From Letharia columbiana (Eukaryota; Ascomycota; Lecanoromycetes; Lecanorales; Parmeliaceae), in assembly GCF_014066305.1 (NCBI RefSeq), contig NW_023501050.1, positions 248,001-312,000 of the forward strand: a stretch of DNA of 64,000 nt. Reading direction: 5' to 3'. Every line of letters begins with the position of its first letter. Position 1 is the first letter of the stretch. The position numbers and the translations under genes were made by a program. The notes below the pieces were generated by a model. That model worked only from the letters and a program-made list of their open reading frames with translations. It had not been told where the DNA came from and searched no databases. Positions 1 through 12,733 of this stretch are shown in pieces.

Positions 1-445
1 TTTGAGCGCCCTCCAGATCAAGGGGACCCATGGTCTTGACTTGACCGTATTCGCCGACACGACCCCAGCGGGTGTGGGCATAATACTGGTCGTTGTCGTT
101 GTACAAAAGCTGCAGTCGGTAGAACTTGTTGTTGTTCCCACCGATATTTGTCTGGTTTAGAGAGGCGTCAAAGATAATCCCACCGTCGTCGATGTAGACT
201 TTGGCATCTCCTACGTTAAAGTTCTGTCAGCGTCTTCGGGGTATCGTTGATGACACGTCGATGGCCCAAGTGAATGCGCAGGCGAGCCAATTGGTGTACG
301 AAATCAACCAAAGCTTACCTTGTTCGAAGCCTTCATCGATGGGCACATTGATCTCATGGGAGACAGCCTTCTGACCCTCTTGTTTTGCTTGTTTTGCATT
401 GCCATTACTGGCTTGCTTCGCTGTATTCTTACGTTTGGCGGGCAT
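1..445 (-). CDS. Poly(ADP-ribose) polymerase, N-terminal part with WGR domain (runs off the window)
   Basis: PARPs transfer ADP-ribose from NAD+ to proteins in response to DNA breaks; the WGR domain helps couple DNA binding to catalysis. Exon 1 (445-319) encodes a Lys-rich leader ending VPIDEGFEQ. A 108 bp intron (318-211, donor GTAAGC, acceptor ending ACGTAG) joins in frame to exon 2 (210-1), which reads GDAKVYIDDGGIIFDASLNQ, then TNIGGNNNKFYRLQLL and TRWGRVGEYGQ, the diagnostic WGR core. The regulatory and catalytic domains lie outside the window. Fungal PARPs often carry an N-terminal BRCT domain. None is visible before the WGR here, so either this is a short form or an upstream exon was lost; the retrotransposon LTR starts only 176 bp upstream of the ATG. 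Family call is firm; the start codon is less sure. Confidence 0.88.
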
Positions 446-620
446 GGTAGGCTGGTAGCCGAATACGAGAGGACAGAAGCAGAGAAAAGCACCACTCTTG
501 CGACTGAAAAGAGAGTAGGATACAGCTGAAGGATAACAACTGAGCTTTAGAGCGGTGAGGGAGGCCTTCGATTTATGAAGAAGGAATTCTTCAGCCCGTC
601 ATCACTAATGCAGTCACAAT
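446..620. promoter_or_regulatory. PARP upstream region squeezed between gene and retrotransposon LTR
   Basis: This 175 bp stretch of normal base composition is all that separates the PARP start codon from the first base of the Copia LTR. It should contain the 5' UTR and core promoter. I see no clear TATA box. The last bases before the LTR (ACAAT, 616-620) are the candidate target-site duplication of the outer element. Confidence 0.4.
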
Positions 621-813
621 TGTCAGCGTGTCTAGTTCCTTCATGTTCTATGCATACGTTCCTTCTACATCCTTCCATGCTATTCCATCATTATTCCTTT
701 CATGTAGCTAGCCATAGATAGCAGTGCTTTGTTCTCCATCAGCTACATAATGACTAATGGTCCCATCACTGAATCTATACGCTTTCTATCACTACTGCTA
801 TGTTACGCTAAGA
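621..813 (+). repeat. 5' LTR of the outer Copia element
   Basis: Begins TGTCAGCGTG and ends near CGCTAAGA. It aligns along its length with 20325-20512, which begins TATTAGCGTG. The two copies differ mostly by transitions of the RIP type, and this copy is the less mutated of the two over its first half. Confidence 0.85.
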
Positions 814-3800
814 GGTTATAAGCTTTCGATTAATACTAGTAATATATTAATATTTTAATTATATTAATTTTTAAAAAATATATATATACACGTTCTTCTA
901 GCTATAATGAGTGGATTAGAATATTAAAATAGTAAAGATTAAGAGTTTATTATACTTATATTAGAGAAGTTATAGAAATTATATAATCTACGAATCTAGA
1001 AGATAAATTAAATAAAGTCTAAATAGTTATAGTTTAAGAAGATCTTTAAATTCGCTATACTCTTATTAATAGTTAATATTTCTATATTTAAGAAAGTATT
1101 TAATTAGAATCGTTAATATTAAATAATATATAATTACTATTAAATAGCTAAAATATACTCGATTCTCGCTAAAATATTAATCTAGTTATAAGAGAATAAA
1201 GAATATAATAAATAGAAGTTCGCTAACTTATAAATTAAAGATAATATTTATATATCTCTTAAGTTAGATAGTTATATTTATATTATAAATATTTATATTA
1301 TATATAATATAATTAAAGTACTCGAAGATATATATAAATTTAAAGAATATATCTCTTATAAAGTATTATAAAAGACTATTAGTTATATAAGCTTAATAGA
1401 CTATAAAGAAGTTACTAAGTATATTAAAATAATTAAAAAGACTAAAATAAAACTCGCTAAGTTAGATTATTAATATATATAAAAGATTATAATATTCTTT
1501 CTTTATAGACTTTTCTTATCTTATAAATTCTTTATGAAAATCGTTTTAAATAGTCGAGATAAAGACGCTAAGAAAAGGTTATTAAAATTAGATTTCGACT
1601 ATATCGTTAAGTAACTTCTTAATAGAAAATATTATTAAAAACTAACTAGTACTAATAACTCTAATAGTAAAACTATATTTATAAATAATAAGAATAAGAG
1701 AAATAATAATAAGAAATATAATAAGAATTATAATTATAAAATTACTCTCTAGTTTAAGTATAATAATTATAATCTTTATTATAATAGAACTTACTAGCTA
1801 TTTAATTCTAATTAAATCTTCGCTAAGTAAATTAAAAGAAATAAGAATTATATCGAGAAATTTAAGAAGAAGAAGAAGACTAGTAAGCTTACCTTTATCG
1901 AATTTACTAAAAAACTAAAAATAGTAAAAGCGATTTATATAAAGGCTATTATAATATTATATAACGACGGCTAGTATTTTAATAATATAGTCTTATTTTA
2001 TATAATATATTTCGAAGTCTATTTCGTTAAGAAATTAATATCATCTGCAAATCTAAAAAGTTTCTACAAAATTTGAAATTACTAATTACGCGTGTATCGC
2101 GGAAATTATAAAATTCGTCGAATTAGTAAATCTAATTAGAATTTATCTAAATTCCGCCGGTTTAATAACTATCTTAATCTTTTCTACTAGTTCTATTAGT
2201 TTAATAGTAATATATATAAAAAAAGAAAAGTTCTAATAATCGATATTACGATAATAAGATTCTATAACGATAAGTATTAACGCTAACTTAAATTTAATTA
2301 TAAAATTAAATAATTTAATAAAATTAATCGCGTAGATAATACTCTAATATAGCGTATAATAATATATATATTAATAATAATATATATTAATATTATATAT
2401 ATATAGAATAATACTTAAAGTATATTAGAGTATATTACGTAAAAATTTTAAAGTTATTAAAATTTTTTAAAGTTACTAAATTAATAAAACTAGTAAAAAG
2501 AATTTAAATATAGATAAAGTCTATTAAATAGACTAAATTATACTTATAATACGAACCCGATGAAAATCGTACGAAAAGGAACTTTTTAAATTTATAGATA
2601 ATCTCTTAAAATTTTTATCTTAGTTAAGACTATTAATAGAAGGATATTACGCGAGTAATAGAAAAGTCTAAATACTAATTAAATGAAGATTACGGTTTTT
2701 TCCCATCAACTATCTATACGTAAATATCATGTTTCTTCATTAATAGCCTGTCATTTGTCTATCATCGTCTAGAATAGCCTAGATTCTTTTAAGTATACTA
2801 ATTACACACTTATTTATGAACTAAAAGAGAGAAATTTAAGTGTAAAATTATATGTGAAACGGCTCTTAATCTCCTAGCTTAATGCAGGTTAGTATCTAGA
2901 CTTTTCTATCACCCGCGTGGATATTAAAGATTACTATTATAGATAATACTCTATTAAAGATTCTTATTAAGAATAATAACGGCGAGAATAAAGAATATAT
3001 ACTTATACTTATAAATGTCTACTATATCGAAGATTTATTTATAAATTTATTCTTTCTAGATATATTCTAATATAATAATCTTACTTATATTAAAAAGAAG
3101 AATTATCTAAAAGTCTATAATAATAATAATAATATTATTCTTAAGAGAGAATTAATAGATATACTTTATAAGCTAAGACTTATATTATTAAAAGTTATAA
3201 TTATTAAAGAGATCGCTATAGTCGCGATTATTAAGAAAGCTAATTATCGAAAGATAATAGTTATTAAATAATATTAAGTATTAAATTATTTAAACTTTAA
3301 TAATATTACTAGATTATTAACTATAGTAGAAGAAATAAAAATTATAAATAATATTAAAAGATAATTTTATAAGCTATATATCTATAGAAAATAAAAGAAG
3401 ATACTAAATTATAAATTAATAACTAAAATAGAAAATACTTTTAATAGTATTTATATAGACCTCTTTAATAGCGAATTAATATTACCTTACTTTAAAGAAG
3501 ACTATTATTATTATTTTATAAAGATCGATTAAAAAACTCGATTTCGATAGATAGACTTCTTAAAAATTAAGAATTAAGTATTTAAATTATTATAGAGCTT
3601 TATTACTATAATTAAAATATAGTTCTATATTACTCTTAAGTATATTTATTTTAATAACGATAATAAGTATAATAATAAAAAAACTCGAGATTAGTTAGCT
3701 TTTTAAGATATACGATAAGAAGTAACTATATTCGATTTATCTAAATAGAATAATATTAATAAGCGTATTAATAATATTCTTATTTAAAAGATATATACTT

Positions 3801-5022
3801 AGTTAATAGCTATAGATTTATTATTAAGCTTATAGACTAAGACTATTAAAATAACTATTTTAAATATAAACTACTTATTAATAATTCTATTAAGAAAGAT
3901 AGCTATAATATTATATTAGACTCTTATTAAAAATAAGTCTAATATAGCTTATCTAAGACTATTTAGAATAATAGTTTATATCTACGATTATAAATATAAA
4001 TAAAAGAAAAAAATAGCTAAATAAGAATTTAAATATATTTTATTTAACTATAAGAAATTTAATTAATATCGACTATAGAATTAAAATAAATCTCGTCTAG
4101 TATAACGACGTAATATCTTATAAAAATCTCTTTAAACTTTTATCTCGTTTTTTAGTAATATTAAAGATAAGCTAGATAAGATATTAAAGAATAAGAATAT
4201 TATAAATACTATTATCATCGCTAAAAGAATTTTATTATTCTTAGAAAATAAAGCTTCTTCTTTATTAGCTATAAATAGTAAGATAATAATAAATATATTT
4301 AAAGAAGACTCTAAGACTATAATCTAAAATCTGTTTATAGATCTAGAAAATCCCGACGTCGGCTATATTTCGAATTTATCTAAACTAAGTAATTAGAAGA
4401 GTATTATTTCTAATATATTAAACTTATCTATATCTAATCTACTAAGACACTTATAGCGAATTAAAAATAAATTAAAAAACTATTATATTATTTAAGACGA
4501 TAAATAAATTAACTTCGATACTTTAAAGAAAAAATTTATTAAATTAATATAGGTTATATCGCTTATACTTAATACTAAGCCTTATACTTATAAAAAAATA
4601 ATTAATAGATTTAAAGTACTTTAATAGATAACCGCTATATAGAAGTAATAGAACTCGCTATAGAAGATAAAGATATAAAAGCTAATACTAAGATTAGTAT
4701 ATTATACTATTCTTAAAAAAAGATAAATCTATAAGAAGAAGCTAAGGGTAAATAATAAAATTCTACGCTATAAGACTAGATACGTTATTAAGAACTTTCT
4801 TTAATAAGAAGATATCGATTATAATAAAACTTTTTTAAATATTATTAAGCTAATTATATAAAAGATTCTCTTAGTTCTAATTATATACTATAATTAAGAA
4901 ATAAATCTAGTCAATATTATAATAGTATTTCTATATATAAAATTTAAATACGAGATCTATATAAAATAGCTAGAAGACTTTATCGAATTAGATTAAGATT
5001 AAGTTTTTTTATTACTTAGAGT
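814..5022 (+). pseudogene. Copia gag-pol remnant, N-terminal part (gag, protease, integrase, start of reverse transcriptase)
   Basis: This is one degraded plus-strand coding region with many TAA/TAG codons. Around 1757-1800 a zinc knuckle remains with Cys codons turned to Tyr. Around 3450-3800 the frame resembles Copia integrase (IDLFNSELILPYF and FNNDNKYNN regions). Around 4740-5015 RVT_2 is recognisable: LRYKTRYVIKNF, then DIDYNKTFLNIIKL, then NLVNIIIVFLYIKFKYEIYI, matching the family's RYKARLVAKGF, DETFAPVVK and DVKTAFLYG..EEIYM landmarks. Coding similarity stops where the poly-A tract begins. The stretch from about 2040 to 2925 does not fit the Copia frame and may be a separate insertion. 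Confidence 0.8.
2680..2925. other. Island of near-normal composition inside the RIP-mutated Copia element
   Basis: Unlike its surroundings this segment keeps CA and TG dinucleotides (for example CCCATCAACTATC and AATGCAGGTTAG) and has higher GC. The Copia protease/integrase frame resumes right after it near 2925. It is probably the end of a younger insertion that starts near 2040, but I could not find clear terminal repeats or a target duplication. Confidence 0.4.
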
Positions 5023-5545
<523 letters not shown>

Positions 5546-8500
5546 ATTCTAATAACTTTATTTATATAAAGTTATTTAATTTAACTATAATAAATAACTC
5601 GTAAGCTAATTCTATTAATTTATAAAGTAGAAATATTTATTATAATCTATTAGCGATATTTTTAATCTAGTAAACGACTTTTATTAAAATACGTCTATTA
5701 TATAATTAAGCGATTATAATATTAATTCTAATATTAATAGAAATTCTAATAATACTATTAATAAAAATAATAATCGTTAAAGCGTTATATCTAATAATTC
5801 TTTATTTATAAATAAAGATTCTTATCTTATAGACTTAATTTAAATTTAACGCTATCGACTTTTAAAGCTTAATATTAAAAAGTAGTTAGTTATTAAAAAA
5901 TTTAAGCTAATTAAAATATAGAATATATAAAAATATCGTTATAAGTATAGCGATAATTACTATTATAATTCGAGTTATAAGAAGATAAGTATTATTAAGA
6001 TATTTAATACGTAATATCTTAATAACTATAGCTTAATAATTATATTTCTTTAAGACTATAATAATTTTATCGCCTTAATATCTTATATTAATTTTTATAT
6101 AAATAAAGAAAAGACTCGCTAATTTTTTATTCTCTTAATAAATATTAAGAAGTAAATCTAAAGAAATATTAGAAATATAATATTATATAATATCGAGAAA
6201 TTTATTTAAGAGAAATATAAGAAATAATACTTAAATTAAGTTTATAATTTAATTATTAAGTCTTATAATATAGGTCGCTAGTTAATTAAAGTAATTATAA
6301 GAGATATATAATCGATAATTAGCTTTAATAATTATCTTATTATACTTTAATTATAGCGAGACCGCTATATAATTAATCTAGAATATATAAAAGATTTATA
6401 AGATAGAGTAATAGAGAAAATTTCTTTAAAAGTTATAAAGAAGATTATTTAATCTATTATCTATATTATATTATTATAATAATATTAAAATATAAAATAA
6501 AGACTATAAAAAATAAAAGAGCTTTCTACTTTAGATAAGACTCGCTTTAATAATAAGATAAGTAATTAAAAAAGTAGTAATTAATAATATATTAAGTCTA
6601 AGAAATAATATATAAAAGATTAATAAGATTAAAAGAAGAGTTTATTCTTATTAACGTTATAAGATTAAAAGTTTAAGCGAATTAAATTTAAAGATAGCGA
6701 CTCTTATATTAAGTTTAAGACGTTTTTTATTAAAATATAATATTATAATTATAAATAATTAAGATATTATAAGAATTTATTTAAATATTTAAATTATATT
6801 ATAAATAATAAAGTATATAATTATAAATTAAATAAGAGAAAAGATAAAGTTTAATACTTATTATTATAGTATTAAATACGCTATTAATTAAGTAATAATC
6901 TCGCTCTCTATTATTAAAAGATAAAATTATTATATTAAATAAAAAGTATAAGATAACTACTCTAATAGATATCGATAATAAGAAAATCTTTATATTATAA
7001 TCTTTTATTAAAGAGATATAAATTTCTAAATCTAAATACGCGTTAATAATAATACGTGCTATTAATAATTATTAAATATTTTTATATAGAAAGTATAATC
7101 TAATCTTTAATCTCGCGAATAGTTAAGAAAAAAAGTAAGAGTAAATCTTAAAGATATATATTATAAATATATAAGAATATAATCTTATTTTTAATTTCTC
7201 TTAAATCTATAATATTAATTTAAATATTTATTAACATAAGTAGTTTTAGATCTATCGCGATTTTTTTATAAGTAATAAAAGATAAATAGATATTATAATA
7301 ATAAATATAAAGTAATTTATATTATTAGTTAATATAGTAATTATATATAATCTAAAATAAATATTTATTATATTTTTATATTAGATTCTATTTAAAAGTA
7401 ATAAAAATAATTATAATAAAGTTATATAATATAATATTATATAGCTAGATAACTCTAATATATCTAAATAACTTAAAAATCTATTAAAAGTCTTTTTAGA
7501 AGAGTTATTTAATAATCTTAATATATATAATTAAATTAAATATTTAATCGATTTATTATCTAAAAAGCTATTTAGAAATAATTTAATTTATAATATATTA
7601 TATAATAAACTTATAGCGATTAGAGATTATTTAAATATTACGCTTAAGAGAAAATAAATTTAATTTTTAATTAATTAGATTAACTCGCTAATACTATTTA
7701 TTAAAAAATTAAATAACTCGCTATAATTATATATTAATTATCGAGAACTTAATAAGATAATTATTAAGAATAATTACTTATTATTATTACTCTTAGAGAT
7801 TTTAAAAAGATTTATATATATAAAGTACTTTATTAAGATTAATATTTATAATATATATTATCGAATATAAGTATAAAAGAAAGATAAGTAAAAAATTATC
7901 TTTCGAACTCGCTATAACTAATTTAAATATTAAGTAATATCTTTTAATCTTATAAATATCTCTATAATCTTTTAAGCTTATATAAATAAAGTATTTAAAT
8001 TATATATTAATATCTTCTATATAATATACTTAAATAATATATTAATCTATTTTAAAATAAAAGAGTTATATTAAGAGTATATATATAAAGTACTACGCAT
8101 ATTATTAAAGTATTAACTCTATATAAAGTTATTAAAATATACTTTTAATTATAATAAGATTATCTTTTTAAAATTCTTAATAAACTAGCGCGATATTTAA
8201 ATAAAGTTATTATATATTAAGATTATTACTAAGTAGTTAAAATTAGAGTCTATTAAGAATATCTTAATCTTTCTAAAATTTATAAATTCTATTAATAATT
8301 TATATAAGGCTTTTTATAGATAGCTATATCTTTAATAAATCTAATTCGAGAAGTAAAGAAAGACGAGATTAGATTATTCTTTATATTTAATAAGAAAATA
8401 TATAAGACTTTTAAGATACTTAAGCGAGTATTTATTATTATATTTATATTAAAATATTATAATTAAGAAGTATCGCTTATTATAGAGATTAATACTTTTA

Positions 8501-11500
8501 ATATAGATATAAATAATATACTTAGTTAACTAAGCGAGAATAAATAATAATATTCTATTATTTTTTTTAGCTATAAATTTAAAAACGCTAAGTCTTATTA
8601 AGATATATATAATAAAAAGCTCTATATAATTATATTAGACTTTAAAAATTAAAGATATTACTTATAAGATAATAAGTATTCTATTTATATAATCTTAGAT
8701 TATAATAATTTATATTATTTTATAATAATAAAAGAGTTTAATATAAAGTAGATTCGCTAAGCTAAGAAATTAGCTATATTTAACTTTATAATTAAATATT
8801 ATAAGAGAAAACTTAATTCTATAAATATATTATTAAAAAGATTTAATATTATTAAATCGAATAATAGCGAGAATAATAATAATAATTTTCTCTCTATCTT
8901 ATAAAATAAGCTTTATAATTAAAAATATTAATTTAATCTATAAAAATATAATAGTATATTTATTATAATTAAACTTATAGCGTTAATAAAGTAATTAAAT
9001 AATATTATTATTATAGATATCTAAGTTATTAATTTAAATAAGAGAGTACTTAATAGATAAATATATATTTTAGATATTACGATATCATCTTAACTTTTAA
9101 TTTATTAGATTTTAAAGTTAAAGAGATTTTATTTAAAGCTATAAAAATTAATAATAATATAGCTACTTAAATTATAATATAAAAATACTTTTATTATAAA
9201 TAAGAAATAGCGTTAAAAATACGCTATTAAATAGAATAAGCTTTTAAAATAAAGAGTTAATAAGAATAAACTATTACGTCGTAGTCTCGTAGTCTATATT
9301 TCTAATAATTCTACTATAAAGAAAGAGATTCTTTATATAAATTATAATAATTCTAATATTAAATACTTCGCTTATAAGTATATTAAGAAGAATATTAAAT
9401 TTAAATATTATTAAATAGATATAATAAGCGATATAATAAAATATATATTCGTATTTATCTCGATTATTAAAGAGTATAAATTTATTATTATAAATCGTAT
9501 AGCGAGTTAACGTCGATTTCTTAGATAGTATAAATTTATTTTATATTATAATACTAGATTTTATTATAAATCTATTATTTATAAGAAATTTATATATTAA
9601 TAAAATTTATAATATTATTTTAATCTTAATAGATAAGCTAATTAAGTATATAATATATATAATAATTATTAAAATCTAAAGATTAATAATCTTATTAATA
9701 TCTTATAATAAAAGTTTATATTATTACGCGATATAATATATAATTTAATTTTAAATTAAAACTCTCTATTTATAAATAAGTTTTAAATAATATTATATTA
9801 ATATTTAAATATAAAGTATAAGCTAAGTATTATATTTTATTCTTAAATTAATAATTAGATTAAGAGATAAAATTAGATATTAAAATATTATCTATAAGTA
9901 TATTATAATTATAAATAAAATAATTAGTCTAAAATTTTATTAATAGCTATATTTATATATAATAATAGCGTATATATAAGTATTAATAAGATTTTATAAG
10001 ATCTATTAATAAGATATATAGTAGATTTAGAAAATACTTTTAAGAGTAAAATCTTAAGAGAAGAAGTATCGCTTATTATAGAGCGAGTAGAATAATTATA
10101 AGAGATAAGATTATATTTAAAAGAATTATAGAAGTAAGTATTAAAGTAATAAGTAAAGTATTATAATAGTAATTATAGAACTATAATCTTTAAAAAAAAA
10201 ATTATAAAGCTTAAATATATATATTTTATAATTAAAGAAGAAACTTAATTATAGATAACTTAGATCTTTTAAAATATTAGAGAAAATAAATATATAGATT
10301 TATAAGCTAGATCTCTCTATTAGATATAAAAGAATTTATTTTATATTTTATATATCGCTATTAAAGTCGTAGTACTTATATAATAATAATTTAAAGTTAT
10401 AAATAATTTTAATTAATAAAGAAGAAAAGTAAAAGATTAATAAGATATTAGATAAAAGAGTTTATAAGGATAAGACTAAATATCTTATTAATTAAAAAGA
10501 CTTCTTATCTTATAAAGCTTTATAGAAATTAATAAAGTATCTTAAAAATATTAAAAATATAATTAAGAACTTCGAGTAAGTAAAGAAATTATATAAATTA
10601 GTATTTAAGATAAAGCTAAAAATATAATTATTAAGAAGAATTAAGAAATAAAAAAGATTACGAAAGTAGTAATAATAGAGAAATCTTAAAGAATAAATAA
10701 GTTATAATTAAAAGATCTAGCGAAAATAGCTAAAATATTTATAGATCGATTTTAAGGCGTTAAGACGCTATATATAATAAGAAAAATAGCTATTAAGATT
10801 ATATATAAGATTAATACTACTTAATATTAATTTATCTATTATCTTATATTAAAAAGTAATTATTTATTTAGAAAATTTATTAAATAATAAAAAGATTTAA
10901 TATAAAGAATAGCGAGAGAAGTAGTTAAAGAAGAGGCGAAGACGATAATATTATATCGAAGTTTCTTAATATAATAAATCGCTATATATATTAACTATAT
11001 ACTCTAATATATATTAATAAAATTTATATTAATTTAGCGACGAAGAATAATATAAATATTCTTATTAATATAAGTTATAGCGAAGATATTAATTTAATAA
11101 ATAAAGATCGAGTTTATAACGTATATATAACTCTTATAAAAGTATTATCTATATTTATACTAACGCGAGCTAATAGAAAACGCGATATAAATTATATAAG
11201 AATTATATATAAGAGTATATATATAATAATAATAAAAGGAAACTAGTATATATTAGCGTAATCTCTTAATTATCTAATATCTCTTTTATTTATAAATAAG
11301 ATTTAAAGTATAAATAAGAGGAGTAGCGATAAAAGTAGCGATAAGAGTAGCGATTAAAGCGATAATAAGAAAGGCTAATAGCCTTCTTAGTTAAGTATAT
11401 CTTTAAAATAAATATAAATATCTATTAATAATAGCGCGAGGCGTAGAAATTATAATAGCTATAAGTATTTAATAATTTATAGAGCTATAAGAGCGAAGAT

Positions 11501-12229
11501 TTAATACTACTATCGATATATTAATATACTTCTTATACTATTTATAAAGTATCGTAAAGTATTCTTTAAGATATTTATTATATATAAAGTTAATCTAAAT
11601 AACTATAATCTTATTTAACTATTATCTTAATTAATATATATATTATACTATTATAATAATATATAACTCGCTATTACGATATTATAATAAAAATAAATAA
11701 AGATAAAATAGTAGATATAAAGAAGAATAGAGTATTTACTTATAATAGCGTTAATATTAATATTATTACTAAAAAGAATAAAAGTTAAATTAAAAATAAG
11801 TCTTTTATACTTACTAGCGCGACTTTTAATAATTATTATAATAGAATTATTATAATTATAAAGTAATAATATAATAATAGCGTATAATAATAGTAATAAT
11901 AGTATATTATAATAAAGTAATATTATATCTATATTCTATTAATTAAAATAATAATATATATAGCGATACTATCGCGATTTAGTATATAAATATAATAATA
12001 TATTTAAGAAGATCTTAGAATATATAGTATAAATACGCTATTATAATATATATTAATTTAAATTATATTTAAGCTAATAATAAATAGCGTAGATAATATT
12101 AATAAATTTATATATATTTAATTATAAGATATAATAATAATAAGATTTAGAGATTAAATCTTCTAAGAAGAAATATAGTTATAAGAATAAAAGTACTCGA
12201 AGCGAATTAATAGACTCGCTTATATCGTT
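5546..12229 (+). pseudogene. Gag-pol remnant of chromovirus B with long 3' extension
   Basis: Plus-strand frames broken by many stops. Near 6740-6780 a possible CCHC knuckle remains. Near 7735-8230 the Gypsy reverse transcriptase is readable: NYRELNKIIIKNNY, then FRTRYN, then FQAYINKVFK and YLNNILIY (original YLDDILIY). RNase H follows to about 8760. The integrase core is near 9600-9800. The integrase C-terminal region (ISLLKS, family HVSLLEP) is near 10340, and a chromodomain (KYLIKWKDF then SWEPIKYLKN) near 10440-10560. About 1.6 kb between the chromodomain and the 3' LTR (10600-12229) has no recognisable domain; it could be an extra ORF, untranslated sequence or another insertion. Confidence 0.78.
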
Positions 12230-12569
12230 TATTAGACTATAAGCTACGTAGTTAAAATAAGTATTTAATATACTTAATAAAGTCTTAAATACTTATAAGT
12301 TCTCTTTCTTCTTTTTCTTTCTTTAATTATTAGTTTATCTAGTAACTAATCTATTTATTCTATTAACTATATATCTAGACCTCGTAATAAGAAAATAAAT
12401 AACTGAAGTTATAAATTCATAGTGTGATATAAAGATATTTATTATTCTATATGTTTATAGAATAGATATATACGATATTAAGCTACGCTAGATCTAATTA
12501 AATAATAACTTTAAAGAAGATTTTAACGTATCGTAATATCTCGTAATTATATAGCTACTACGTAGTTTT
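12230..12569 (+). repeat. 3' LTR of element B, first part (contains a 0.15 kb insertion)
   Basis: Aligns with 5339-5524. The alignment is broken between 12389 and 12539 by a small insertion, and ends at GTTTT (12565-12569), where element C entered. The remaining LTR end is at 19386-19411. Confidence 0.82.
12389..12539. mobile_element. Small 151 bp insertion inside the LTR of element B
   Basis: CTCGTAAT occurs on both sides (12381-12388 and 12540-12547), while the intact LTR at 5339 has one copy of the equivalent site (CTTATAAT). The insert is less RIP-affected (it keeps AACTGAAG and TTCATAGTGTGA) and contains a small hairpin (TTCTATA/TATAGAA). It is too short for coding. An 8-bp duplication would suit a hAT-derived miniature element, but no hAT-like terminal repeats are evident, so the class is unknown. 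Confidence 0.5.
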
Positions 12570-12733
12570 TATTACGAGCGTATTCTTAATATACCCCTTA
12601 GCCCTATAGCTAGCGAGCCTTAGCGAAGGCATTTTCTATTATATTATATCTCCTTTCTATCTATATAATTCGATATCTTAGTTATCTTATTTAATATATC
12701 TATATTAATATTATATTTATATTAGTTCTAATA
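12570..12733 (+). repeat. 5' LTR of element C
   Basis: 164 bp, starts right after the GTTTT target duplication and matches 19217-19380 with mostly transition differences. Confidence 0.9.
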
